Source of the DNA: Amycolatopsis umgeniensis
GTDB taxonomy: Bacteria > Actinomycetota > Actinomycetes > Mycobacteriales > Pseudonocardiaceae
Reading direction: 5' to 3'
NCBI RefSeq assembly: GCF_014205155.1
Contig: NZ_JACHMX010000001.1
Location: 1,860,001 to 1,924,000, forward strand
Length of the DNA: 64,000 bases
Below, piece after piece: positions 8,957 to 17,743 of the stretch. The position numbers and the translations under genes are program-made. The notes beneath the pieces are model-generated. The model ran no database searches and had not been told where the DNA came from. It saw only the letters and a program-made list of their open reading frames with translations. How positions within the stretch are numbered: the stretch's first letter is position 1; each line of letters begins with the position of its first letter.

Positions 8957-10009
8957 TCAGGCCGTCGGGCGACGGGCCCCGACGTAGTTGTTCTGCAGCG
9001 GCGACACCTTGACGACGTCACCGGTGGTCGGCGCGTGCACCATCATGCCGTTGCCGACGTACATGCCGACGTGCGAAACCGGTGAGTTGTAGAACACCAG
9101 GTCGCCCGGCTGGAGCTGCGCCCGCTGCACCGGGGCGCCGAAGGTCGCCTGCTGACGGCTGGACCGCGGCAGGGTCAGCCCCGCCTGCTTGTACGCCCAC
9201 AGCATCAGACCCGAGCAGTCGAACGACGACGGGCCGACGTCGCCCCAGCCGTACGGGCTGCCGAGCTTGCTCTTCGCGGCCGAGAGCGCCGCCGCGGCGG
9301 CGGGACCCGGGGCGGGCAGGTTGGGGAACGCGCCGCCCTTGTCCTTCTGGGCGTTCCTGTCCGCTGCGCTCAGGTTGCCGCTGGCGCGCTGGATTTCCTT
9401 GAGCTGGTCGTCCAGCGTCTTCTTGCGCGCCTCGATGTCCGTCGTCAGTTTGGCGGCGGTGTCACGGGCGGAAGTGGCCGCACCCTGCGCGTCCGACGCC
9501 AGCTTCGCGGCGGCAGCGGACTGGGCGACGGCACCGCTCAGATTGTTCAGGGCGGTGTTCTTGTTCGCGGCGAGGACCTCGAGCGCCGAGGAGCGCTCCA
9601 GGAAGTCCTGGGTCGACGCGCCCGACAGCAGCGAGGACAGCTTGTTCAGCTGCACACCGCTGGTGAACGACGCACCGGCGAACTTGTTCACCTCGGTCTG
9701 GAACGTCTTCTCGTCACCGGCCGCCTTGACGCCGAGGTCCTTGGCGGCGGCGGCGTCGGCGGTGGCCTTGTCGAGCTCGCCCTGCTTCGCGGCGAGGTCG
9801 TCCTTCGCCTTGAGGAGATCCTCGTTCGCGGTCTCGGCCTGTGCCGCGAGTTCGCGGTACTTGGCGAGCGCGTCCGATCCGGAGGGGGGCTGCTGGGGGG
9901 CGGGGGCTGGGGCGGCAGTGGCGACAGGCTGGGCGACCGTTACGGCTGTGATCACCGCGGCCGCGGCCAAAGCTCCTGACACCACGCGCTTGACTGGATG
10001 CGACTGCAC
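8957..10009 (-). CDS. ripC: Secreted NlpC/P60 peptidoglycan endopeptidase, RipC-like
   Basis: A secreted D,L-endopeptidase that cuts peptide stems of peptidoglycan, used in cell division. The 350-residue protein starts with a signal peptide (basic KRVV, hydrophobic core, cleavage near ATAAPA). It continues with an alanine/lysine-rich coiled coil to about residue 215 and ends in the catalytic domain. The triad is visible as C265 in FDCSGLM, H313 in SHVGMYVG and H325 in VHAPTTG. The GTG at 10009 has AAAGGAGA about 11 nt upstream; the longer reading frame has no signal peptide at its start and is rejected. Position next to pimB and the coiled-coil layout match M. tuberculosis Rv2190c (RipC), which is activated by FtsEX. 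Confidence 0.9.
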   Translation of the reverse strand: MQSHPVKRVVSGALAAAAVITAVTVAQPVATAAPAPAPQQPPSGSDALAKYRELAAQAETANEDLLKAKDDLAAKQGELDKATADAAAAKDLGVKAAGDEKTFQTEVNKFAGASFTSGVQLNKLSSLLSGASTQDFLERSSALEVLAANKNTALNNLSGAVAQSAAAAKLASDAQGAATSARDTAAKLTTDIEARKKTLDDQLKEIQRASGNLSAADRNAQKDKGGAFPNLPAPGPAAAAALSAAKSKLGSPYGWGDVGPSSFDCSGLMLWAYKQAGLTLPRSSRQQATFGAPVQRAQLQPGDLVFYNSPVSHVGMYVGNGMMVHAPTTGDVVKVSPLQNNYVGARRPTA

Positions 10010-10025
10010 GGTCGCGCGTGTCTCC

Positions 10026-10150
10026 TTTGCTGTCGGCCACCTACTCCGGAACCCGGGATGAAGAGGTCGGGGGCCCTCTTCCGCGAAGCCGCGTCGCCGA
10101 CCGTGAGGCCCGCGCGGTTCCCCGCGTTCCCGCCTTGCGCCTGGCCGAGT
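10026..10150 (-). promoter_or_regulatory. Structured 5' leader of the NlpC/P60 gene; possible c-di-AMP (ydaO-type) riboswitch
   Basis: There is no gene between 10010 and 10455. On the minus strand the 125 nt before the NlpC/P60 start fold into several GC-rich stems. They contain AACGCGGGGAACCG, which resembles the conserved core of ydaO-yuaA riboswitches. A stem gaagaggg...cctcttc follows, then CATCCCGGGTTCCGG and GTAGGTGGCC near the 3' end, before the ribosome site. Actinobacterial NlpC/P60 and Rpf genes are classic ydaO targets. The canonical CCCGAACCCGUCAGCUAACC segment is not well conserved here, so this is a candidate only. Confidence 0.4.
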
Positions 10151-10455
10151 GCTATCGCAACAGGTTTGGCGCACGGCTGGTTCTGGTGCAACTCCCCGAC
10201 AAAGCTGCTTCAGTGGCGATCCCGTGTCGTCGTCTGTCGACGACTTCCGGCCACGAGATCTCGGACAGGTTACGAAACCACGGGCACCGCGTCCACCATG
10301 GCAGGCGCAAAAACTCTCCGTGATGCGCCGAAACACCTTCGGACCAGCATGAGCGGAAAGTTGTGACGGGCGTTACATCCTGGGGCTCATCACGACTACC
10401 TACCGTTCATCCGACCGGATCGACCACTCGTCGAATGCCCCGGTCGCGGCGTGTC

Positions 10456-10698
10456 TCAGGCCGTCATCCGGCGCTCCTGACCGACGATCTCGACCATCCG
10501 GAGGCGCGGGACCATTCCGGCCTCCGCGAGCGCGTCGACGGCTTTGCGCTCGTCGGCGTCCCATTCGAGCGACGGCGGCGCGCCGAGGAGGACGCTGACG
10601 ACACAGTCATGACATGCGTCACCGCGGACCGCGCACCTGTCGCAATCGATGACGAACGTCTCTATGTCCGCTATATCGGCGATGGCTTTGTCGTCCAT
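10456..10698 (-). CDS. Small Cys-rich conserved hypothetical protein
   Basis: An 80-residue soluble acidic protein of unknown function. Two CxxC pairs, CDRC and CHDC, lie 8 residues apart inside IDCDRCAVRGDACHDCVV, which suggests a metal-binding (zinc or iron-sulfur) knuckle. A leucine-rich helix ending in EIVGQERRM follows. The ATG at 10698 has GAGGAG 7 nt upstream, making it the better start than the in-frame ATG further up. It lies between the NYN-domain gene and the NlpC/P60 gene, all on the minus strand, with a repeat at 10778-10832 separating it from the former. Confidence 0.75.
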   Translation of the reverse strand: MDDKAIADIADIETFVIDCDRCAVRGDACHDCVVSVLLGAPPSLEWDADERKAVDALAEAGMVPRLRMVEIVGQERRMTA

Positions 10699-10777
10699 CT
10701 CGGGCTCCTCACTTTCGGTGGTGAGGTGCACATTAAGAGCGACCACCGACAGTTCCGGGCCTCGTTCGTGGGGTGCG

Positions 10778-10832
10778 GTCCGTGAAGGGCCCCTTGCCTA
10801 CCCTGAAGGTAGTGAAGGAGTCCTTCACGGAC
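10778..10832. repeat. Imperfect palindrome, family C copy 1
   Basis: Outer arms gtccgtgaagg and ccttcacggac flank an imperfect inner stem (gcctacc/ggtag). It is followed by tttgcggatcgc. A nearly identical copy with the same flanks lies at 49153-49207. It falls between the NYN-domain gene (ends 10869) and the Cys-rich small gene and could terminate the former. Confidence 0.8.
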
Positions 10833-10868
10833 TTTGCGGATCGCACGCGCACCAGCAGCCGCAGCCGG

Positions 10869-12251
10869 TCAGACCCGGCTGAGCCTCGACACCAGCACCG
10901 CCGACGGCACCGGATGCGCGCCCTTGCGCCGCACCGAGTCCGCCACCGCGCGGTCCGTGCTCGCGACCACCATCGGCCGCCCGGGCGGCTCGGCCGCGAC
11001 CAGCGACCGGATGACGTCGTCCGCGAGCACGCCGCGTTCGGAGAACAGCACCCGCACCCCGCGCGGCACCGCCGCGGGCACGGAGAGCACGCCGGCGCCG
11101 TCGAACACCACGGTCACCTCGGCGCCGGTCCGCGCGGCCAGCGCGGAAAGCTGGTGGATCAACCGGTCGCGCTGGTCGGAAAGCGCCAGCTCCGGATACC
11201 CGGTCTTCGTGACGTTGTAACCGTCGACGATCAGGTGCACGTTGGGCAGCGCGAGATGCCTGTCGAGCGCAGTGACGTCCTGGATCTTGCCGCCCGCGCC
11301 CAGGCCCGACGTCGCGCCGCGGACCATGTCCGCCGGGCGTTGGCCCCGCGCGCTCACCGAAAGTTCCCGGCGCAGCCCGCCGACGGCGCCTTCGATCGTG
11401 TCCAGCAGCAGTCCGAGCCTGACCTCGTCGGCCTGACGCGCCTCGCGGGCGGACTGACGGGCGATCTCGGCGTCCGTAACGGCCTTCTCGGCCCGCACCC
11501 GCTCAGCCGCGACTCGCTGCTTCTCACGGTCCAGCTGGGCCTTCAGCGCCTTGATCTCCTCGGCGCGCTCGGCGCCGCCGCTCTCCATCTCGGCGTGCGC
11601 CTGCGCGACAGCGTCCTTGGCCTGACGCAGCTGGACACCTTGCTCTCGCAAGCGCTTCAACAGCTTCTCGACCTCGGCGTCGCGTTCACCTCGCGCACTG
11701 CCCGCGATCTCCTTGGCCTCCCGCAACTCTTCGCGCAACTGGGCCAGCTCGGCCTCGAGCCGCTGGTTACGGGCCAGCGCGGCGTCGCGTTCGGCACGCA
11801 GCGCCGTCTCCTCGGCGTTCTTGGCCACCAGCCGGACCCGTCCGGCCGCACCCGCCTCGCCCAGCAGCACGGCGGCGGCCGCGGCGGCGACGGAATCGGG
11901 GGCGTTCGGATCGAGGGCGTCCGTGCGGTGGTCGCGCAGCCATTCGGTGACCGCGACCCGGAACTGCGAAGACTCCCCCAACGCGACGAGCAGCGCCGTC
12001 CCGCCGAGTTTCGCGCGTTTCGCCGGGGCGAACTTGGCGACCGGCCGCAGCTGCCTCGGCACGTCGGCGACCGGCAGCTTGCCGACGGCGGCGGCCGCCA
12101 GCTCGGCGATCCGCTCACGTACGGTCTCCGGCAGGGACGTCCAGCCTTCGGCCGGGACCTCGTCGGACGGCCCACCTGACGACGCCACGACCCCCGAGGG
12201 GCCGCCAGTGGCGTCCTCGGGCAGTTCGGGCACTGCGGGCTGCGGCTGCAT
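10869..12251 (-). CDS. NYN (YacP-like PIN) domain protein with central coiled coil
   Basis: A 460-residue cytoplasmic protein. Residues about 40-150 are a helical N-terminal domain (LPETVRERIAELAAAAVG ... EWLRDHRTDALD). About 155-300 are a long charged coiled coil. The last 150 residues form a NYN domain, a PIN-like ribonuclease fold related to YacP/Rae1. Its acidic active-site candidates are visible in VHLIVDGYNVTKTGYPE, VTVVFDGAG, LFSERGVLADDVI and VVASTDRAVADSV. It probably acts on RNA, perhaps at ribosomes like YacP/Rae1; substrate unknown. It is divergent from the exonuclease gene at 12348, with 96 bp between. Confidence 0.85.
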   Translation of the reverse strand: MQPQPAVPELPEDATGGPSGVVASSGGPSDEVPAEGWTSLPETVRERIAELAAAAVGKLPVADVPRQLRPVAKFAPAKRAKLGGTALLVALGESSQFRVAVTEWLRDHRTDALDPNAPDSVAAAAAAVLLGEAGAAGRVRLVAKNAEETALRAERDAALARNQRLEAELAQLREELREAKEIAGSARGERDAEVEKLLKRLREQGVQLRQAKDAVAQAHAEMESGGAERAEEIKALKAQLDREKQRVAAERVRAEKAVTDAEIARQSAREARQADEVRLGLLLDTIEGAVGGLRRELSVSARGQRPADMVRGATSGLGAGGKIQDVTALDRHLALPNVHLIVDGYNVTKTGYPELALSDQRDRLIHQLSALAARTGAEVTVVFDGAGVLSVPAAVPRGVRVLFSERGVLADDVIRSLVAAEPPGRPMVVASTDRAVADSVRRKGAHPVPSAVLVSRLSRV

Positions 12252-12347
12252 CGCTCCAGCGTAGGCCCCATGGGCTCGGGGCGCGCTCGATGGGACGGCG
12301 TGTGCGGATCCTGGGATTGTCGGTGCCCACCCCTACTGTGCCGGATC

Positions 12348-14069
12348 ATGGACACCGGACGGCGGCCCGGCGCGGCGCAACTCGCCTTCGACGAGCTGGG
12401 AACCCCTTTGCGGGACACCACATTCGTCGTCTTCGACCTCGAGACCACCGGGACGAAACCCGGTCCGGACGGGATCACCGAGATCGGCGCGGTCAAGGTC
12501 CACGCCGGCGAGATCGTCGGTGAGTTCGCCACCTTCGTCAACCCGGGGATGCCGATCCCGCCGCAGATCGTCGAGCTCACCGGCATCACGACGGCGATGG
12601 TCTACGACGCTCCCCGCATCGAGAGGGTGCTCCCGGCGTTCCTCGAGTTCATCTCCGGTGCCGTGCTGGTGGCGCACAACGCCCCCTTCGACACCGGCTT
12701 CATGCGTGCCGCCTGCGAGGGCCACGGCTACCACTGGCCCAAGACGGCCGTCGTCTGCACAGTCCGGCTCGCCCGCCGGGTCATTTCCCGCGACGAGACG
12801 CCCAGCTACCGGCTTTCCGCGCTGGCCGCGCTGTTCGGGGCGCGCACGACGCCCAACCACCGCGCGCTCGCGGACGCGCGCGCCACCGTCGACGTCCTGC
12901 ACGCGCTGCTCGAAAGGGTGGGCAACGTCGGCGTCCACACGCTCGAGGAACTGCTCGACTACCTGCCCGAGGTGACCCCGGCCCAGCGGCGCAAACGTTC
13001 CCTCGCCGAGCATCTGCCGTCGAAACCCGGGGTCTACCTGTTCCGCGGCCCGAGCGACGAGGTCCTCTACGTCGGGACGTCGTCCGACCTGCGCCGCCGG
13101 GTCCGGCAGTACTTCACCGGATCGGAGAGCCGGGGACGGATCAGAGAAATGGTCGCGCTGGCCGAGCGAGTCGACGCGGTCGAATGCGCGCACGCGCTGG
13201 AGGCCGCTGTCCGGGAACTGCGGCTGATCGCCGCCCACCGCCCGATGTACAACCGCCGTTCCAAGAACCCGCGGCACGCGTGGTGGGTCTCGCTGACCGA
13301 GGAGGCGTTCCCGCGCCTTTCGGTGGTCCGCATGCCGCGAGACGGGATGCTGGGGCCCTTCCGCACCCAGACCGACGCCCGGTCGGCCGCGGACACCCTC
13401 GCCGGCGCCTCGGGGCTGCGGACGTGCACCCAGCGCATCTCGGCCACCTCCCCCAACGGCAGGCCCTGCGTCCTCGCCGAACTCGGCCGCTGCGGGGCGC
13501 CGTGCGCCGGGCAGCAGACGGTCGAGGCGTACCGGCCCGGCGTGCTGGCGGTGTCCGGGCTCATCGCCGGGACGGACGGGCGGCCGCTGCGGGCCGCCGC
13601 CGATCAGCTGGCCCGGCTCGCCGAGGCCGAGCACTACGAACAGGCCGCCCAGCACCGCGATCAGCTGGCCGGGCTGATCCGCGCGGTCGGCAGGGCGCAC
13701 CGGCAGTCGGCGCTGGCGGGCATCCCGGAGCTGATCGCCGCCGGGCCGGACGGAAAGGGCGGCTGGGAGCTCGCGGTGATCCGGTACGGCAGGCTCGCGT
13801 CGGCGGGTGTCGCGCGGCGCGGGGTGCCGCCGATGCCCGTGGTCGAGATGCTGGTGGCCTCGGCAGAGACGGTGATCCCCGGCCCCGGGCCGCTCTTCGG
13901 CGCGTTCCCGGAGGAGGTGCTCATCCTGCTGCGCTGGCTCACCCGTCCGGGCGTCCGGCTCGTGCGCACCACGCACCCCTGGGCCGAGCCCGCCGCCGTG
14001 GCGGGCGGCTGGCAGGAGTGGCTCGACCTGGCGGCGAGCGCGACGGCGCTGGAACACGTGGCGGGCTAG
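12348..14069 (+). CDS. DEDDh exonuclease / UvrC-like GIY-YIG protein
   Basis: A 573-residue two-part DNA repair-type protein, orthologous in layout and position to M. tuberculosis Rv2191. Residues about 20-190 are a DnaQ-like 3'-5' exonuclease: FVVFDLETTG, HNAPFDTGFMR and HRALADARATVD supply the DEDDh residues. Residues about 220-310 are a GIY-YIG nuclease-like module (KPGVYLFRG ... VLYVGTSSDLRRRVRQYF). A UvrC-type cysteine cluster, GRCGAPCAG, and a UVR-like helix (AEHYEQAAQHRDQLAGLI) follow. The ATG at 12348 was chosen because the family N-terminus starts there; the upstream extension overlaps the divergent promoter. It is probably co-transcribed with the AsnC-type gene 39 bp downstream. Confidence 0.92.
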   Translation: MDTGRRPGAAQLAFDELGTPLRDTTFVVFDLETTGTKPGPDGITEIGAVKVHAGEIVGEFATFVNPGMPIPPQIVELTGITTAMVYDAPRIERVLPAFLEFISGAVLVAHNAPFDTGFMRAACEGHGYHWPKTAVVCTVRLARRVISRDETPSYRLSALAALFGARTTPNHRALADARATVDVLHALLERVGNVGVHTLEELLDYLPEVTPAQRRKRSLAEHLPSKPGVYLFRGPSDEVLYVGTSSDLRRRVRQYFTGSESRGRIREMVALAERVDAVECAHALEAAVRELRLIAAHRPMYNRRSKNPRHAWWVSLTEEAFPRLSVVRMPRDGMLGPFRTQTDARSAADTLAGASGLRTCTQRISATSPNGRPCVLAELGRCGAPCAGQQTVEAYRPGVLAVSGLIAGTDGRPLRAAADQLARLAEAEHYEQAAQHRDQLAGLIRAVGRAHRQSALAGIPELIAAGPDGKGGWELAVIRYGRLASAGVARRGVPPMPVVEMLVASAETVIPGPGPLFGAFPEEVLILLRWLTRPGVRLVRTTHPWAEPAAVAGGWQEWLDLAASATALEHVAG

Positions 14070-14108
14070 GATCGCGGCACCGGATCCACCGAAGCAGGAG
14101 GCGCTGTA

Positions 14109-14393
14109 GTGATCACCGCGATCGTTCTGGTCCAGGTCGAAGCCGATGCGATCCCCGAGGCGGCGCAGGCGATCGCGGACATCGAGGGCGTTCGCGAGGT
14201 CTACTCCTGCGCGGGCGACGTCGATCTGATCGCCTCGGTCCGCGTCGCGGCCCACGAAGACCTCGCGGATCTGATCCCGGCGAAGATCGGCAAGGTCCCC
14301 GGCGTCCTGAGCACGGTCACGCACATCGCGTTCCGCTCGTACTCGAAGGCCGAAAGCGAGTCCGCGTTCGACATCGGCGTCGAAGGCGCCTGA
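14109..14393 (+). CDS. Stand-alone Lrp/AsnC ligand-binding (RAM) domain protein
   Basis: A 94-residue protein made only of the AsnC/Lrp effector-binding domain, with no DNA-binding helix-turn-helix. The alpha/beta pattern ITAIVLVQVEADAIPEAA, GVREVYSCAGDVDLIASV and LSTVTHIAFRSY is typical. Such proteins form oligomers that bind amino acids; the regulatory partner is unknown. GTG start with GGAG upstream (gcaggaggcgctgta). It is the last core gene before the ALF-repeat island. Confidence 0.9.
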   Translation: MITAIVLVQVEADAIPEAAQAIADIEGVREVYSCAGDVDLIASVRVAAHEDLADLIPAKIGKVPGVLSTVTHIAFRSYSKAESESAFDIGVEGA

Positions 14394-14450
14394 CAATTCC
14401 TTTCCGGACGCCCGTCGCAAGAGTGATTTCCTGACTCGTCCAGGCGGATC

Positions 14451-14479
14451 TTGCGCGAATCGGACATCAGCGGTTAGGT
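14451..14479 (+). promoter_or_regulatory. Candidate promoter of the ALF-repeat island
   Basis: TTGCGC at 14451-14456 and TTAGGT at 14474-14479 are separated by 17 bp, a fair fit to the actinobacterial housekeeping sigma consensus. They lie 55 bp upstream of the first ALF gene, in the 140-bp gap that separates it from the AsnC-type gene. No experimental support. Confidence 0.35.
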
Positions 14480-14533
14480 GAACCACGACCGGGATTTCAC
14501 TGGGGGAATTCCGGGAACTGGGGATAACTGAAC

Positions 14534-16573
14534 ATGTACCGAAGATCGGTCCCGTTGGGGATCGCGGCGATGGCCGCTGCCGTTTTTCTGTCCGGAAACC
14601 TCGCGATCGCGTCACCGATGGCCGCCGACGGGGCGAAAGACGTCGTCACGACGGAAGTCCCGCCCGCCGGTGTCCTCGAAAAGGCCAGGGCCGTCACGGC
14701 CATCGGCGAAGAGATCACCGGTGAGTGGACCTCACTGGACGACAAGGCGTTCGTGTTCCGCGTGTACGACCGCGCCGATCCGGCGCGGTACCCGCTGACC
14801 AAGGCCGAGGCGTATCGCGTCTACAAACTCGAAGTCGCCGACGCGTCGGCGTTCATCCGCACCGGGATCCACGAGTTCGTCGACCGTGACCACGACGAGA
14901 AGATCCGGCGCGACCACGAACTCGAGCTGGCCAGGAAGGCCAGGGAGGACGCGGCACGCTGGGCCGGGATCACCGCCGACGCCGCGATGCTCGACGGGAC
15001 CGACCAGAACTTCGTCTACCAGGTCTGGAAACGCGCTTCCGGGCCGAAGGTGAAGAACGGCGCCCTCGAAGCCTGGGGCGGTGACGAAGCGGGCTGGAAG
15101 ACGTTCATCACCACGACGATCTACGACCTGCACACCCAGGACCAGCTCGACGCCATCGCGCGTGAGCGCGAGCGGGACGAAGAAGCCGCGAAGAAACTGG
15201 AATCCGACTTCGCCCGCACCAACGCGGTCAACGCCGTCCCGATCCCGCCGAACCCGGCGTGGCTCGCTCTGGCCGACGACGACTTCATCCGCGAACTGCT
15301 CAAGACCACCCAGCTCGCCGATCCGGTCCACGCGGAGGTCAAGTCCGCCGCGCTCGCCGCGCTGCAGAGCAGCGACAGGCTCGTGTGGCGGGCGTACATC
15401 GACCGCGGCGTCCACGACGCGGTCAAACGGGACGGCGCCCGCGAACAAGCCGCGCGCGACGAGGCCGATCGCCAGAAGGTGCGGGACATCAGGGCGAAGG
15501 CCGAGACCTCCCGATTGCGGCCGCGGCTGGTCCAAGCCGCCGACGCGGCCTTGCGGGGCACCCCCGCCGACGTGACCGCTTTCCTGCGGGAAGGGCAATT
15601 CCTGCCGCTGACACAGTCGCTCATGGCCACCTCGCAAGGGCGGCGCGGCTTCTACGTGACCGGCAACGTCTCCGGCGAAGGCACCATCGGCACCGGTGAC
15701 AACCCGAACCGGCCGACCGGCACCAGGCCGTTCCCCGCCGCGAACTGGCGCGTGGTGACCGGGCTGGCCGACGCGGGCTGCTACTCGCTGGAATCCACCC
15801 GTCAGGTGGGCACCTACCTCCGGCAGCGGGAACTCGCGGTGAAGGTGCAGGGCAACGACGGCACGGACCAGTTCAAACTCGACGCGACCTGGTGCCCGAA
15901 ACCCGTGTCGGCCCACGTCGCGCTGGAATCGAAGGCCCAGCCGGGCCGGTTCCTCCGCCATTTCCAGAACAAGCTCTGGGTGGCGGCACGGACCGGATCC
16001 AACGCCTTCGACGGCGGTCCGTCCTTCATGGACGACATCGCGTGGACGGCCCGGCAACCGGACCCCGAGATCACCACGGTCCTCATGCTCCGGTGGTACA
16101 ACGACGCCGCGGCCGCCGCGGCGGTGGGCGCGCCCACCGCCTCCGAGGTGTTCGAGGGCTATGACGGCAACGGCTTCCGGTACCGCGACTTCGCCAACGG
16201 CCGGATGTACCAGCACGATCGGCTCGGGCCGGCCCCGAGGTGGATGGGCTCGCCGTTCGTCGTGAGGTACGTGGCCTTCGGCGGCCTCCGGTTCTCGTTC
16301 CCGGAGACCGACCAGGAGACCCTCCCCGACGGCGCGCACCGCGTGAAGTTCCGGAACGGGGCGAGCCTCTACCGGGGCGACAAGTCGATCGAACCGAAAC
16401 TCGTCTACGGCGCCATCCAGGACAAGTGGATCGCCGAAGGCGGCGGGACGGGTTACCTCGGATACCCGATCAATGATGAATACGCCGTCGAAAACGGCAG
16501 GCGCAGCGACTTCCAGGGCGGCTGGATCCTGCACTATCCGGCGACCGGGCAAACGGTCGCGTATCGCCGCTGA
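14534..16573 (+). CDS. Secreted ALF-repeat / AbfB / LGFP protein, paralogue 1
   Basis: A 679-residue exported protein. The N-terminal signal peptide (MYRRS, then a hydrophobic core ending near AIASPMA) is followed by tandem ALF-type helical repeats to about residue 370. Examples are FVFRVYDRAD...FIRTGIHEFV, NFVYQVWKRA...WKTFITTTI, FIRELLKTTQ and VTAFLREGQF. Residues about 370-510 are an AbfB-like beta-trefoil (SLESTRQVGTYLRQ, VALESKAQPGRFLRH), a sugar-binding fold. The C-terminus carries LGFP repeats (KWIAEGGGTGYLGYPINDEY), associated with cell-wall attachment. ALF repeats are known from actinobacterial polymorphic toxins. There is no catalytic domain, so a structural or adhesive partner role for the downstream toxin is inferred. 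Paralogues lie at 17744 and 19909. Confidence 0.85.
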   Translation: MYRRSVPLGIAAMAAAVFLSGNLAIASPMAADGAKDVVTTEVPPAGVLEKARAVTAIGEEITGEWTSLDDKAFVFRVYDRADPARYPLTKAEAYRVYKLEVADASAFIRTGIHEFVDRDHDEKIRRDHELELARKAREDAARWAGITADAAMLDGTDQNFVYQVWKRASGPKVKNGALEAWGGDEAGWKTFITTTIYDLHTQDQLDAIARERERDEEAAKKLESDFARTNAVNAVPIPPNPAWLALADDDFIRELLKTTQLADPVHAEVKSAALAALQSSDRLVWRAYIDRGVHDAVKRDGAREQAARDEADRQKVRDIRAKAETSRLRPRLVQAADAALRGTPADVTAFLREGQFLPLTQSLMATSQGRRGFYVTGNVSGEGTIGTGDNPNRPTGTRPFPAANWRVVTGLADAGCYSLESTRQVGTYLRQRELAVKVQGNDGTDQFKLDATWCPKPVSAHVALESKAQPGRFLRHFQNKLWVAARTGSNAFDGGPSFMDDIAWTARQPDPEITTVLMLRWYNDAAAAAAVGAPTASEVFEGYDGNGFRYRDFANGRMYQHDRLGPAPRWMGSPFVVRYVAFGGLRFSFPETDQETLPDGAHRVKFRNGASLYRGDKSIEPKLVYGAIQDKWIAEGGGTGYLGYPINDEYAVENGRRSDFQGGWILHYPATGQTVAYRR

Positions 16574-16627
16574 TCATTCCGCACACAACCGAATATCCAT
16601 TCTGCACCGAAGTGATTGGGGACTTCT

Positions 16628-17707
16628 GTGTATCAACGAATGCTGTCCTGTGCCTTGTGCGCGGCCGTCCTTTTCACCGGGACGGTCTCCGTTCCGGTGG
16701 CGGGCGCGGCCGTGCCGGGCGTCGTCTCGGTCTCGGCCGCGACACCGGGTGAGATCGCCCGACGGGAAGTGCTGTACCACGCGAAATACGGCGTGTACGC
16801 GACGGTGAAGACCGACGCGTGGGTGGCGCTGCTGAGCGAGGATCCGGACGCGGCGGCCATCGAGTTCCTGCGGCTGCCCGATGGAGGACTCGTCTTCGCG
16901 AAGGAAAGGGCGCAGAACCTCGACAAACGCAACATCGATTTCCTGAACAGGCTGCTGGAAACGCACACCAGGCAGTATTCGCCGGAGGTGTACCAAGCGG
17001 CCTCGTACTACCTGACCCAGCCGCCGTCGAAACGCGAAGAGTTCTGCCACGGCGGCGGGTACGAGGCCGCCAAGGCCCGCGACCTCAAGTTCCGCGCCGA
17101 TCTCGGCGAGCAGAAACGGGCGCTGGTCGAGGAGGATCGCCGCTACGTCCGGATGCTGGCGCAGAACGATCCCGGCGCGCAGGTGCGGTTCGCCGCCTCC
17201 TACGCCGTCCGCGCGGGCGCGACCGACGACGATCTGACCGACTTCTTCGCCTGGGGCTGGGCGCATGCGGCGCGACTGGACATCGAGTCGTTCCGTGAAC
17301 GGGTGCTGGATCAGAACCAGCAGTGGCTGCACACCATCGCGCGGCTGATCACCGACGCGGAGGCCGCGGAGAAGGCCGCCAGGGAGACCGAGGGCGAAGC
17401 CGGGAAGGAAGCCAGGGACAAGGCCGCCGCGGCCTGGCGGAACGTCGGCACGCAGTCGTCGCCCGCACAGTCCAAATGGGAGGAGGCGCGTGATTTCTCG
17501 CGGCGGCAGGCCGAAACCTGGCGCGCCATCCTGCTCGCGGCCCAGCAGGCGCAGAACCCGAACTGGAACGCGATGATCGACCCGGCGAAGGCGACCGAGG
17601 CCGATTGGGAGAACAACCGCTCGATGGCCGTCGACCAGGCCGCGTACTGGGAATCGCTGCTGCGGCAGGCACTCGAAGGCGAACAGCGGGTCAAGAACCC
17701 GAGCTGA
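16628..17707 (+). CDS. Secreted ALF-type helical protein without AbfB or LGFP
   Basis: A 359-residue exported helical protein. The signal peptide (VYQRMLSCALCAAVLFTG, cleavage near AGAAVP) is followed by ALF-like units such as WVALLSEDPDAAAIEFLRLP and VRMLAQNDPGAQVRFAASY. A lone CHGGGYEAAKARD segment follows, then a charged C-terminal coiled-coil region rich in Ala, Glu and Trp. Unlike its three neighbours it lacks both the AbfB and LGFP domains. The GTG at 16628 has GGGGA 6 nt upstream; a TTG at 16616 is less likely. It sits between two ALF-AbfB-LGFP genes, 55 and 37 bp away, so it belongs to the same unit. Function unknown. Confidence 0.8.
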   Translation: MYQRMLSCALCAAVLFTGTVSVPVAGAAVPGVVSVSAATPGEIARREVLYHAKYGVYATVKTDAWVALLSEDPDAAAIEFLRLPDGGLVFAKERAQNLDKRNIDFLNRLLETHTRQYSPEVYQAASYYLTQPPSKREEFCHGGGYEAAKARDLKFRADLGEQKRALVEEDRRYVRMLAQNDPGAQVRFAASYAVRAGATDDDLTDFFAWGWAHAARLDIESFRERVLDQNQQWLHTIARLITDAEAAEKAARETEGEAGKEARDKAAAAWRNVGTQSSPAQSKWEEARDFSRRQAETWRAILLAAQQAQNPNWNAMIDPAKATEADWENNRSMAVDQAAYWESLLRQALEGEQRVKNPS

Positions 17708-17743
17708 GCACGACCGTCTCTCTCGAGAAAAAGGAACTGGGGT

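Noticed and set aside
12333..14615. A 760-codon minus-strand frame opposite the exonuclease/UvrC-like gene
   Set aside because: Shadow frame; no recognisable protein segment, while the plus strand carries clear DEDDh and GIY-YIG motifs.
14732..16552. Long minus-strand frames opposite all three ALF paralogues
   Set aside because: They recur only because the paralogues are similar in sequence; they lack starts with ribosome sites and have no domain features.
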